From an uncultured Blautia sp. (GTDB taxonomy: Bacteria > Bacillota > Clostridia > Lachnospirales > Lachnospiraceae), in the NCBI GenBank assembly GCA_900539145.1, contig UQAX01000037.1:1-28461 (forward strand): a stretch of 28,461 nucleotides of DNA, given 5' to 3'. The notes beneath the pieces are model-generated. The model was not told the DNA's origin. It saw nothing but the letters and a program-made list of their open reading frames with translations, and ran no database searches. Made by a program: the position numbers and the translations under genes. How positions within the stretch are numbered: position 1 is the stretch's first letter; each line of letters starts with the position of its first letter. This document shows, in pieces, positions 1-6,000 of this stretch.

Positions 1-117
1 CAACTATTTTTATGTTATACTATAAAAGTAGTAATTCACGATTGTTAATGGCGAACGACAAATCACAACCCAAGAGCCAAGTTAAACAATCTCCAAAAAA
101 CTTAGGGGTAAAAAGGA

Positions 118-571
118 ATGGAAGAAAGAAAAATAATATTCAGTAAGCGTTTCAAGAAATATAAGTTCATGAATTCTGATACAGAATCCAAAGACGATGC
201 TGATTACGATGCCGCTATTTCACAAGTCAGTGATTTCTTTGAATATATGCGAAAGAACCGCAAAAGTGTTCCCGATGAAGAAAGAATCGCCAATAAAGAT
301 AAGTTCATTAAAACCGTAGAAGAATTATCTAACACCTATAAAATTGATGTAGATTTAGAAGAATTTAGCGAAGGTTATGTAGCACAACATCTATCTTGAT
401 TACGGTTGCTACAACGGATATATTAAGAAGCTGCTAGCAATGTTGTTTATCCTTGCCGATGATATTTCCTTTTTAGATGGCAAAAAAGAAGATGCCGATA
501 TGCTTTTCAGCTTCACTTATCACACACATCATATTTTCCTAAAAGACAGAGAAACAACCGATTTCTCATAA
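118..571 (+). pseudogene. Small hypothetical ICE gene, frameshifted
   Basis: The first frame codes 93 residues (MEERKIIFSKRFKKYKFM...) and stops at TGA 394-396. Reading one base over from about 391 continues with LDYGCYNGYIKKLLAMLF and goes on to HHIFLKDRETTDFS with a stop at 569-571. The second part is protein-like and roughly 60 codons long, so the two halves look like one acidic protein of about 150 residues broken by a short indel near 388-394. The start has AGGGG about ten bases upstream. I do not recognise a function. It is the only gene on the plus strand in the left debris, and two hairpins follow its end. Sequencing error or frameshifting could also explain the break. Confidence 0.55.
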
Positions 572-578
572 TGTACCC

Positions 579-608
579 GATGGCTACTCAACTGAGCAGC
601 CATCTTTT
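579..608 (+). terminator. Terminator after the frameshifted small gene
   Basis: GATGGCT (579-585) pairs with AGCCATC (598-604), with an inner CTCA/TGAG extension, followed by TTTT on the plus strand. It starts eight bases after the stop at 571. Confidence 0.6.
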
Positions 609-613
609 CGATT

Positions 614-637
614 TTCCAGACACCGTCTGGAATTTTT
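614..637. terminator. Hairpin between converging gene remnants
   Basis: TTCCAGAC (614-621) and GTCTGGAA (625-632) form an 8-bp stem with a 3-base loop. On the plus strand it is followed by TTTTT, so it may be a backup terminator for the plus-strand remnant. It also sits directly after the stop codon of the minus-strand CHAP remnant. Confidence 0.5.
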
Positions 638-865
638 AATATGCCGGAATACCGTATCCATAGATATTGCTGCTTCCGACTGCGTACTGTCTTTGCTTAC
701 AGGCGTCGCCTGAGTTACCCTCTACGGTATAAACTGTGCCATTCTCACACTTCTCTACGATACCAACGTGGTCTGTTGTACCGTCGCCTTCCCAATCAAA
801 GAAGATAATATCTCCTACCTTTGGTTCATAAGTGCGGTCTTGCCATTTTCCATTTTTTCTTCATA
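636..865 (-). pseudogene. CHAP-domain peptidoglycan hydrolase, 3' fragment
   Basis: The minus strand codes WQDRTYEPKVGDIIFFDWEG followed by TTDHVGIVEKCENG and VEGNSGDAC, ending in GYGIPAY and TAA at 636-638. This is the C-terminal half of a CHAP amidase/peptidase. The His of DHVGIV is the catalytic histidine; the catalytic cysteine half is missing. Such CHAP enzymes are the cell-wall hydrolases of Tn916-like conjugative elements, so it marks a lost conjugation module. The upstream sequence is not CHAP but the start of a MerR gene in another frame, so a deletion has joined two unrelated genes and the fragment has no start of its own. Confidence 0.75.
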
Positions 866-922
866 ATACTTAACTGCACGCTTTGTCATTCCAACCTCAT
901 TTATAATTTCATTTAATAACAT
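815..922 (-). pseudogene. MerR-family regulator, N-terminal stub
   Basis: From ATG at 920-922, with AGGAGG upstream, the minus strand codes MLLNEIINEVGMTKRAVKYY and EEK. That is the first helix-turn-helix of a MerR-type activator (the 'T-x-R-x-(I/V)-x-Y-Y-E' pattern). The MerR sequence ends at about residue 23. The frame then runs 12 residues into the CHAP fragment and stops at 815-817, giving a 35-residue product. The promoter upstream has the 19-bp spacer typical of MerR targets, so this was probably an autoregulated gene. The wing, dimer helix and effector domain are absent. Confidence 0.6.
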
Positions 923-952
923 CCGATGCACCTCCTTATGATTTATGTTGAT

Positions 953-983
953 AGTATAAGCGTATACGCTGCGTGCAGGTCAA
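953..983 (-). promoter_or_regulatory. MerR-type promoter with 19-bp spacer
   Basis: On the minus strand TTGACC (978-983) and TATACT (953-958) are separated by 19 bases. A perfect dyad GCGTATACGC (960-969) sits in the spacer. An overlong spacer with a central dyad is the hallmark of MerR-regulated promoters. Confidence 0.7.
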
Positions 984-1003
984 GAGTTTTTCGTCTTTCT
1001 TCT

Positions 1004-1038
1004 AAAAATGGGCAATCCCGATTTCAGGACTGCCCATT
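1004..1038 (-). terminator. Terminator downstream of displaced lysS tail
   Basis: AATGGGCA (1007-1014) pairs with TGCCCATT (1031-1038). On the minus strand the stem ends in a short T run. Its place after the lysS tail mirrors the terminator after the functional lysS. Confidence 0.65.
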
Positions 1039-1089
1039 CATTCTGCTAATTATGCGATTTTTTCTTGCTTGCACCGATTTCTGCATCAA

Positions 1090-1111
1090 TTGATGTAAGT
1101 TTGATGTAAAT
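1090..1111. repeat. Tandem 11-bp repeats beside displaced lysS tail
   Basis: TTGATGTAAGT (1090-1100) and TTGATGTAAAT (1101-1111) abut with an 11-bp period. An inverted related copy, TTTACATCAT, is at 1175-1184. One-helical-turn direct repeats are typical of arm-type binding sites for Tn916/lambda-like integrases. They resemble the TTGTTGTCAAA pair at 11875-11896. Confidence 0.55.
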
Positions 1112-1185
1112 CGCTGTTTTTTCAGTTTTTTATCAAATGAAGTACGTCCCGTCTATTCGGTAAAACGGTACATCTTTACATCATC

Positions 1186-1665
1186 TTAATAGAGCTTTGC
1201 ACCTGCTGGAATATGGTCATCAACCATCAGAAGATGGAGCTTTTCTTCGCCTTCTTCTTCGTGGATAGCACTGAGGAGCATACCGCAAGAGTCAATGCCC
1301 ATCATAGCTCTCGGTGGAAGATTTGTGATAGCGATAAGCGTCTTTCCAACCAGTTCTTCAGGCTCATAAAAGCTATGAATACCGCTTAAAATGGTTCTGT
1401 CTGTGCCTGTTCCGTCATCAAGCGTAAACTGTAACAGTTTCTTTGACTTCGGTACTGCAACACACTCTTTAACCTTTACTGCACGGAAATCTGACTTGCT
1501 GAATGTATCAAAATCAACAAATTCCTCAAATAAAGGCTCTACCTTTACCTTAGAAAAATCAATCTTTTCAGACTCAGTTTTTACATTTTTTTCAGGTGCT
1601 TCAGAAGCTGTAATATTTACATCATTTTTCTTATTTACACCATCTAAGGACTTCATTGTCGGGAA
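1186..1665 (-). pseudogene. lysS: Displaced lysS 3' end (tRNA-binding domain)
   Basis: This codes the C-terminal part of lysine-tRNA ligase without the catalytic part. An ORF starting at the Met of FPTMKS (1656) runs 156 residues to TAA at 1186-1188. It holds a variable linker and then a MetRS-C/Trbp111-like OB-fold domain (DFRAVKVKECVAV, LSGIHSFYEPEELVGKTL, NLPPRAMMGIDSCGM). Compared with the functional LysS tail, the domain differs at 7 of 125 residues while the linker differs strongly. Homology starts exactly at the 17-bp core, as expected for integrase-mediated displacement. The frame is intact, so a free tRNA-binding protein could be made, but no good ribosome binding site precedes the ATG. 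Transcription could come from the integrase gene upstream on the same strand. Confidence 0.85.
1649..1665. repeat. Attachment core repeat, integrase side
   Basis: GACTTCATTGTCGGGAA occurs here and again at 12389-12405 in the same orientation. On the minus strand it codes FPTMK of LysS. Left of this copy the lysS tail begins; right of it no lysS sequence is found. Confidence 0.8.
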
Positions 1666-1754
1666 TTTTTTTGATTTTTCTTCATTACCCTTCGTGATGC
1701 TTCGCTGAGCTATTCCTATTAAATTGTCTTCTCTTCATCAGCATTCATGATGAA

Positions 1755-1813
1755 TCATTGTCAAATCATATCTGTTGTCAATTTGATGTCATTTGGTTAT
1801 TTCTGTTGTCAGA
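1755..1813. repeat. Candidate integrase arm sites, left end
   Basis: Copies related to TTGTTGTCAAA lie at 1755-1765 (TCATTGTCAAA), 1772-1782 (CTGTTGTCAAT), 1783-1793 (TTGATGTCATT) and 1803-1813 (CTGTTGTCAGA). The middle two abut with the 11-bp period seen at the right end. They lie between the core and the integrase stop codon. Confidence 0.55.
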
Positions 1814-1835
1814 TGAAAGGGTTCATAAGCCCTTC

Positions 1836-3071
1836 TTAAAATACATCCATTGTTGCAGCCAAATGTTCAAATGTTTCCTGTTTTTTCTCCTCTGTCGCTT
1901 CTGCATAGATATCCATAGTGGTCTGAATATCCTTATGCCCCATGATCGACTGGATTATTTTCAGGTTCGTTTCTCTTTCACAAAGCCTTGTGCAAAATGT
2001 GTGTCTCAAACTGTGCGCTGAAAAATCCGGCAACAGCACCGGCTCCCGATGCTCTTTTTTTGCCTCTATTTCTTCTGTTGCATTATAAGCAGATGAGATT
2101 CTCTTGATTGCCCGATTGACTGACTGGGCATTCATTATATTTCCATAACGGTTACAGAAAACAAAGCCTGTCATTCCATCAATCTCTGCATCTGTCCAGC
2201 CATTTTCTTTCTGCTCTTCCCAGATCATTTCAAAAGAATCTTTCACTGTATCCAACATGGGAATCGTACGCATTCCGGCTTCTGTTTTCGGCGTTGAAAT
2301 ATGATTTTCCGATGCCCAGTCTTCTCCTACCGGATAATACGTTAGATTATGATTGATGCTGATAATCCGCTTCTCATAATCGATATCTTCCCATCGAAGC
2401 CCTAAAACTTCGCCGATTCGGCACCCGGTTCCAAGAAAAATCGTAAAAATCGGCCACCAGTGAAAATAAACCGGATGCGTAGCAATATATTCCATAAATG
2501 CTCTCTGCTGCGGAATTGTCAGTGCATGTCTCACACCGGTTTTCATGCCTAAGTTTTTCTTTAATTCTGCCATGACTCCATCCGTAGGATTTTTTCTGAT
2601 AATGTCATCCCTTACAGCCAGTTGAAAAGTCGGATGCAATAACGTATGAATGGTTTCCAACGTGTTGATCTTCAGTTCCTGCTTCTCAATCAGGTGATTA
2701 TAGAACTGCACCACATCAGAATACTTGATCTCTGCTATATTCCGCTTTCCAAATGTCTCCCGGATAAATCGGTCATACATATAAAGATAATTGCTCTTGG
2801 TCGTTGGTTTCAGATTGTTTTTGAGGCTCATGTAACGGTCAAATACAAAATTTACTGTAGCCTTTCCGGCAACATAAATATCCAGACCGTCCATCTGATC
2901 TTTCATGAGCTGTGCTTCTTTTTCCCGAAGCGTTACAAGGTCTTGTGCATAAACATATTTACGTCTTCCGAGAGGATCCGTATAAGTATATACATATCTC
3001 CCGTCTGAACGTCTCTGTGATTCACCTTTCCGCAGGACTCTGCCCCGCAGATCTTTTCTTGTCTGTGCCAT
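1836..3071 (-). CDS. int: Tn916-type tyrosine recombinase (integrase)
   Basis: This is a site-specific tyrosine recombinase that would insert and excise the island at the lysS core. Its 411 residues match the usual length. The N-terminal 65 residues (RKDLRGRVLRKGESQRRSDG, then YVYTYTDPLGRRKYVY) match the arm-DNA-binding domain of Tn916 integrase. A SAM-like core-binding domain covers about 70-165 and the catalytic domain about 180-400. The catalytic set is complete: R218 (GTGCRIGEVLGLRW), H353 and R356 (HSLRHTF), H379 (MGHKD) and nucleophile Y389 (DIYAEAT). AAGGAGG precedes the ATG by nine bases. A small AAGGG/CCCTT hairpin lies just past the stop, with only a weak T run, so read-through into the lysS tail is possible. 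The enzyme looks functional. Confidence 0.95.
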   Translation of the reverse strand: MAQTRKDLRGRVLRKGESQRRSDGRYVYTYTDPLGRRKYVYAQDLVTLREKEAQLMKDQMDGLDIYVAGKATVNFVFDRYMSLKNNLKPTTKSNYLYMYDRFIRETFGKRNIAEIKYSDVVQFYNHLIEKQELKINTLETIHTLLHPTFQLAVRDDIIRKNPTDGVMAELKKNLGMKTGVRHALTIPQQRAFMEYIATHPVYFHWWPIFTIFLGTGCRIGEVLGLRWEDIDYEKRIISINHNLTYYPVGEDWASENHISTPKTEAGMRTIPMLDTVKDSFEMIWEEQKENGWTDAEIDGMTGFVFCNRYGNIMNAQSVNRAIKRISSAYNATEEIEAKKEHREPVLLPDFSAHSLRHTFCTRLCERETNLKIIQSIMGHKDIQTTMDIYAEATEEKKQETFEHLAATMDVF

Positions 3072-3106
3072 ATAAATCCTCCTTCAATTAAAGGAAGGAC
3101 TACATA

Positions 3107-3277
3107 TTATTCAGGTCTGTTCAATACTTTTTCCAGTCCCTGCAAGACAACTTCTGTCACAGTCATTTTGTGTTTCCTGGCATAATCACAGATACACTTA
3201 TACATAGAATCCTCCACCCGGATACTCAACACTTTCTTTTTTACATTTTCCGACTTCGGTCTTCCTATTTTCGCCAT
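3107..3277 (-). CDS. Small ribbon-helix-helix (CopG/Arc-like) protein
   Basis: This 56-residue protein starts MAKIGRPKSENVKKK, continues VLSIRVEDSMYKCICDYARK, and ends at TAA 3107-3109. The basic N-terminus, a short beta strand (VLSIRVED) and two helices fit the ribbon-helix-helix fold of CopG/Arc DNA-binding proteins. GGAGG lies about 13 bases before the ATG. It sits between the integrase and a DUF6462 gene, the usual spot for regulators of excision, so control of int/xis is a reasonable guess. The assignment rests on pattern only. Confidence 0.7.
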   Translation of the reverse strand: MAKIGRPKSENVKKKVLSIRVEDSMYKCICDYARKHKMTVTEVVLQGLEKVLNRPE

Positions 3278-3370
3278 ATCTGTTCTTATTCCTCCACATC
3301 CATATTATGATTTTCGTATGACAAGAAGTCAATCCCTATTTTTCGTCCTTCCACGATTTTCTTCTGTTCC

Positions 3371-3580
3371 CTACGCAATCCGAAATGTCTCCAGATATTT
3401 TTCAAAAATCTCACAGTTTACAAGAGCAACCTTGTCAATCTTATACACTGCTTTAGCTTCTTTCGCCAACTCCTGGAATTTCGTCAGTCCAATGCTATAA
3501 AGCTCTGCACCCTCTTGATAGCGTACAAATTTCTTTGCTATTTTCTTTGTTTTCTCTACATCTTTACGTGCATATCCCAT
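3371..3580 (-). CDS. DUF6462/Tn916 Xis-like DNA-binding protein
   Basis: A basic protein of 69 residues from the ATG at 3578-3580, which has GGAGG eight bases upstream; an upstream GTG at 3589 overlaps that ribosome binding site and is less likely. The pattern 'RYQEGAELYSIGLTKFQELA' then 'AVYKIDKVALVNCEIFEKYL' is a winged-helix excisionase layout: recognition helix, then a wing ending in a basic strand and a last helix. It resembles Tn916 Xis and the DUF6462 family. It lies two genes upstream of int on the same strand, the classical xis position. Two more members of the family lie at the other end of the island. Confidence 0.7.
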   Translation of the reverse strand: MGYARKDVEKTKKIAKKFVRYQEGAELYSIGLTKFQELAKEAKAVYKIDKVALVNCEIFEKYLETFRIA

Positions 3581-3603
3581 ACACCGCACCTCCTTTTGGA
3601 CAT

Positions 3604-3642
3604 GAAAAAAGCAGCTACCCTATTTTTCATAGACTAACTGCT
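3604..3642 (-). terminator. Terminator after the toxin-antitoxin operon
   Basis: On the minus strand AGCAG...CTGCT (3610-3642), extended by CTAT/ATAG with some mismatches, is followed by a run of six T. It separates the toxin gene from the xis-like gene. Confidence 0.7.
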
Positions 3643-3666
3643 CGTGTTTTTGTTCCATATTCTGTT

Positions 3667-4005
3667 TTAATTTACTGAAACGTCTTCTGTTTGACTTAAC
3701 TGTTTATGAACATCACGTCCAACATACATAATTCGCACTACATATACTATTTCAGTTTCATCATCTGTTTTGTAAAATACCAGATAATTATCCACCGGAA
3801 AGAATCGAAGTCCTCTGCTGTGCCACGGTTCTTCCTCATAGAGCCGATTTCTATTCGGCATAGTATCCAGCTTCCGAATTGCCATCATAATCCGCTCTGT
3901 CTGCCCTGCAGCATTCTCCGGAGCTAACAGTTCCTCTGAAATATATCTGAAAACATTTCGCAGATCTTTCTTTGCTACTGCTGTATACATCACTTTATAT
4001 TTCAT
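3667..4005 (-). CDS. RelE/ParE-family toxin
   Basis: This is the toxin of a type II toxin-antitoxin pair, 112 residues. It starts MKYKVMYTAVAKKDLRNVF and carries the ParE/RelE landmarks: a helical hairpin after the first strand, the strand GLRFFPVDNYLVFYKTDD, then IVYVVRIMYVGRDVHK. Its ATG overlaps the antitoxin stop by four bases (ATGA), so the two are translationally coupled. RelE members cut ribosome-bound mRNA and ParE members inhibit gyrase; this sequence does not decide which. On an integrated island the pair would punish loss of the element. It is intact by length. Confidence 0.88.
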   Translation of the reverse strand: MKYKVMYTAVAKKDLRNVFRYISEELLAPENAAGQTERIMMAIRKLDTMPNRNRLYEEEPWHSRGLRFFPVDNYLVFYKTDDETEIVYVVRIMYVGRDVHKQLSQTEDVSVN

Positions 4006-4310
4006 ATACCAAATTCCCGTTTCATTTCTGCTTCAACTTCATCTGCTGAATATACTCTGCCTGCTTTAATATCTTCCATGCCTTTTTCTATTTCTGCATC
4101 GAACTGTTCCTTTGTAAGAGAACCATACGCAACAGGTTCCTCATAAGCCGGAAGTTTCATTTCAAAAGGAATTCCTCTCTGGAGTACAATCTGTCTCAGA
4201 AACATTCCTACCGCATTGGACATTGGAATTCCAAGTCGATCAAGCACCTGCTCTGCCTGTTCTTTTACTTCAGGTTCGACACGTGCAAATACATTTGCTG
4301 TTCTTGCCAT
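4002..4310 (-). CDS. RelB/DinJ-family antitoxin
   Basis: The antitoxin has 102 residues from the ATG at 4308-4310, chosen because GGAGG lies eight bases upstream; an upstream in-frame start would give 18 non-conserved extra residues. MARTANVFARVEPEVKEQAE then LDRLGIPMSNAVGMFLRQIV is the RelB/DinJ ribbon-helix-helix. The acidic C-terminal part (about 60-102) would wrap the toxin. It neutralises the downstream toxin and normally represses the shared promoter. Its own promoter lies just upstream. Confidence 0.88.
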   Translation of the reverse strand: MARTANVFARVEPEVKEQAEQVLDRLGIPMSNAVGMFLRQIVLQRGIPFEMKLPAYEEPVAYGSLTKEQFDAEIEKGMEDIKAGRVYSADEVEAEMKREFGI

Positions 4311-4335
4311 AGATATCGCCTCCTCTTTTTTCTTC

Positions 4336-4364
4336 ATTATATCCTGTTTGATTGCAAGTTGCAA
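4336..4364 (-). promoter_or_regulatory. Toxin-antitoxin promoter with overlapping operator
   Basis: On the minus strand TTGCAA (4359-4364), 17 bases, TATAAT (4336-4341). A second TTGCAA is at 4352-4357, and GATTGC/GCAATC arms flank the -35 region. The palindromes overlap the promoter as expected for RelB-type autorepression. Confidence 0.72.
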
Positions 4365-4410
4365 GCGATTCGCAATCTATTTTCGTAATTTCATACACCG
4401 GCAGACGGCA

Positions 4411-4465
4411 GGTGGCAGATAAGGTATCTATAAAAATCTGTATTTGCTTCAATGACTCTGCCACC
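4411..4465. repeat. Long-looped inverted repeat after ATPase-fusion gene
   Basis: GGTGGCAGA (4411-4419) and TCTGCCACC (4457-4465) are perfect 9-bp complements around a 37-base loop, starting just past the stop at 4468. No T run follows on the minus strand, so it is not a standard terminator. It may be a processing or recombination scar. Confidence 0.4.
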
Positions 4466-4467
4466 CA

Positions 4468-5988
4468 TCATTCTTTTAACCGAATACTGTTTTCCTGTTT
4501 TTCATTTACTCGATACTCCAACTCATTCTTCATTCGACTTCTCACATCACGCATTGTTCTTCCAGAAATTCCTTGTTCCTTTGCTTTTTCATCTAATTCC
4601 CTAATGGAAATTTCTTTTTTATCAGCAAGCAGTTCCCTGATTAACTTTGCCCCTCTCTCCAGCTTTGTTTCTGTTGCTTTTCCTTCTTTCCCATCTAACA
4701 ATTCATCTGCGGAAATCTCATAGGCTCCCACCCATCGGAAACCTTCTTCGTCTCCCAGTTTAAATGCCATTGTCTCCCCTGGTGGCGCAAGAGAGCTTTT
4801 TTCATGAATCAATACCCTTGTGGTTGGATCTTTTCTTACTTTTCCGATAAAAATTAAGCTTCGCACTGCTGCCATGATATCAATAGATCCAAGTCCACGG
4901 TAAGTACTCTGTGTCCCGGAAGATTTATTCAGATGTCCGATCAATACAATGGCACATCCGGTCTTCTCGGCAATCATTCCCAGTTTTCGGAACACTGGAC
5001 GCACTTCATTTGCACGGTTCATATCCACATCTGCTCCAATAAAGGCCTGTACCGGATCAATGATTACAAGCCTCACATGATTCTGCCTGACTGCCTTTTC
5101 AATTCGATCATCGGATAAAGTCAACGCTTCTTCCGAATCATCAATCACCATAACCCTGCTTAGATCAGCTCCTGCTTCTACCAGTCTTGGCTTGATCGTA
5201 TCACCCATACCATCCTCCGCTGTCTGATAGATTACATTGAATGGTTCGATATAAACATCTAATTCTTTTTCTCTTTCATCAGCAGACTTTTCTCCCTCAA
5301 CAATTTCTTCTGCTGTAGTCTTTTCTTCTACTGGTTGAAACTCAAACTCTTTATCAATTGATAAATGATTTTCTCCACAAGTTCCAACCTTTATTCCAAA
5401 ATATGTCAATTTCATTTTACTTAAATCGACAAGGTTATAATTATTTTTAAATGCTTTAAGATTAAATCTTAATAAGTTTTTCCGCTCTTTCTCTGTCTTT
5501 AACAACATATCATAATAACCTCGTTCACCTAATATTGCCTCATTTAATTTTTCCATATCTATTGGCATTTCTTCTTTAGGCACAATTGTCAAATACGAAC
5601 TAATCATTTTATACAATGTTACAGAATTTTCCGGTGCATAAACACCACTATTCTCAAATTTTTTTACATGTTCATCTTCCGATGCTGCCTGTATATAATC
5701 TGTAAGCAACGTATTTTTTATTGTTTTATCAAAAGCGCTAGTCAGCTCAGCGGAAGCACTGGCATCAACCTTTCCCTGAAATGTTGCTTTAATATAATTC
5801 AAAATATTAAAGCCACTTTTGGCCTGAGCTTCAATTTCAGCAACTATTTTGGCTATTTTTTCTTTATTTTCCTGCGTTGACCAATCAAGCCGTCCTCCAT
5901 TGGTAACATCAACATAATCCTGTGCAGCAGCTTCATCAAAATATACTATTTTTAGAAACTCTGTTTTCTCAATGTTATTATTTTTCAA
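4468..5988 (-). CDS. DUF6414-like domain fused to Walker-A-less RepA-type ATPase
   Basis: This 506-residue ORF joins two unrelated proteins. Residues 1 to about 220 (EFLKIVYFDEAAAQDYVDVT; KNTLLTDYIQ; RFNLKAFKNNYNLVDLSKMK) look like DUF6414, a family of unknown function. From about 246 (IEPFNVIYQTAEDGMGDTIK) to 440 it is the C-terminal part of the AAA_25/RepA-like ATPase of Tn916-like ICEs. Walker B is present (RLVIIDPVQA, 305-314) and so is GHLNKSSGTQSTYRGLGSID, but the N-terminal part with the Walker A loop is gone. A C-terminal HTH-like segment follows (445-495). The bases for residues 1-220 look more AT-rich than the rest. Translation starts at TTG with AAGGAG nine bases before it, 12 bases after the R-M gene, so it belongs to that operon. 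ATP hydrolysis by this chain alone is unlikely. Confidence 0.75.
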   Translation of the reverse strand: MKNNNIEKTEFLKIVYFDEAAAQDYVDVTNGGRLDWSTQENKEKIAKIVAEIEAQAKSGFNILNYIKATFQGKVDASASAELTSAFDKTIKNTLLTDYIQAASEDEHVKKFENSGVYAPENSVTLYKMISSYLTIVPKEEMPIDMEKLNEAILGERGYYDMLLKTEKERKNLLRFNLKAFKNNYNLVDLSKMKLTYFGIKVGTCGENHLSIDKEFEFQPVEEKTTAEEIVEGEKSADEREKELDVYIEPFNVIYQTAEDGMGDTIKPRLVEAGADLSRVMVIDDSEEALTLSDDRIEKAVRQNHVRLVIIDPVQAFIGADVDMNRANEVRPVFRKLGMIAEKTGCAIVLIGHLNKSSGTQSTYRGLGSIDIMAAVRSLIFIGKVRKDPTTRVLIHEKSSLAPPGETMAFKLGDEEGFRWVGAYEISADELLDGKEGKATETKLERGAKLIRELLADKKEISIRELDEKAKEQGISGRTMRDVRSRMKNELEYRVNEKQENSIRLKE

Positions 5989-6000
5989 CTTTTCTGCTCC

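Larger units (their letters stand above)
1..1648. mobile_element. Decayed end of a second lysS-targeting element
   Basis: This stretch holds only fragments: a frameshifted small gene, the tail of a CHAP hydrolase, the first residues of a MerR regulator, and a lysS 3' end without its 5' end. CHAP hydrolases and small genes of this kind are familiar cargo of Tn916-like ICEs (family knowledge). The lysS tail here is followed by two tandem 11-bp repeats and a terminator, the same order as beside the functional lysS copy. I infer that a related element delivered this tail earlier and that the rest of that element lies left of the window. Alternatively the tail is the host original and the debris arrived separately. 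Confidence 0.45.

Noticed and set aside
48..146. Small plus-strand ORF (32 codons, MANDKSQPKSQVKQSPKNLG...) overlapping the start of the frameshifted gene
   Set aside because: No ribosome binding site before its ATG, low-complexity lysine-rich product, and no homology that I recognise.
1758..2021. Plus-strand ORF of 87 codons opposite the integrase end
   Set aside because: It is the antisense of the conserved integrase C-terminus and covers the candidate arm repeats; no coding signal of its own.
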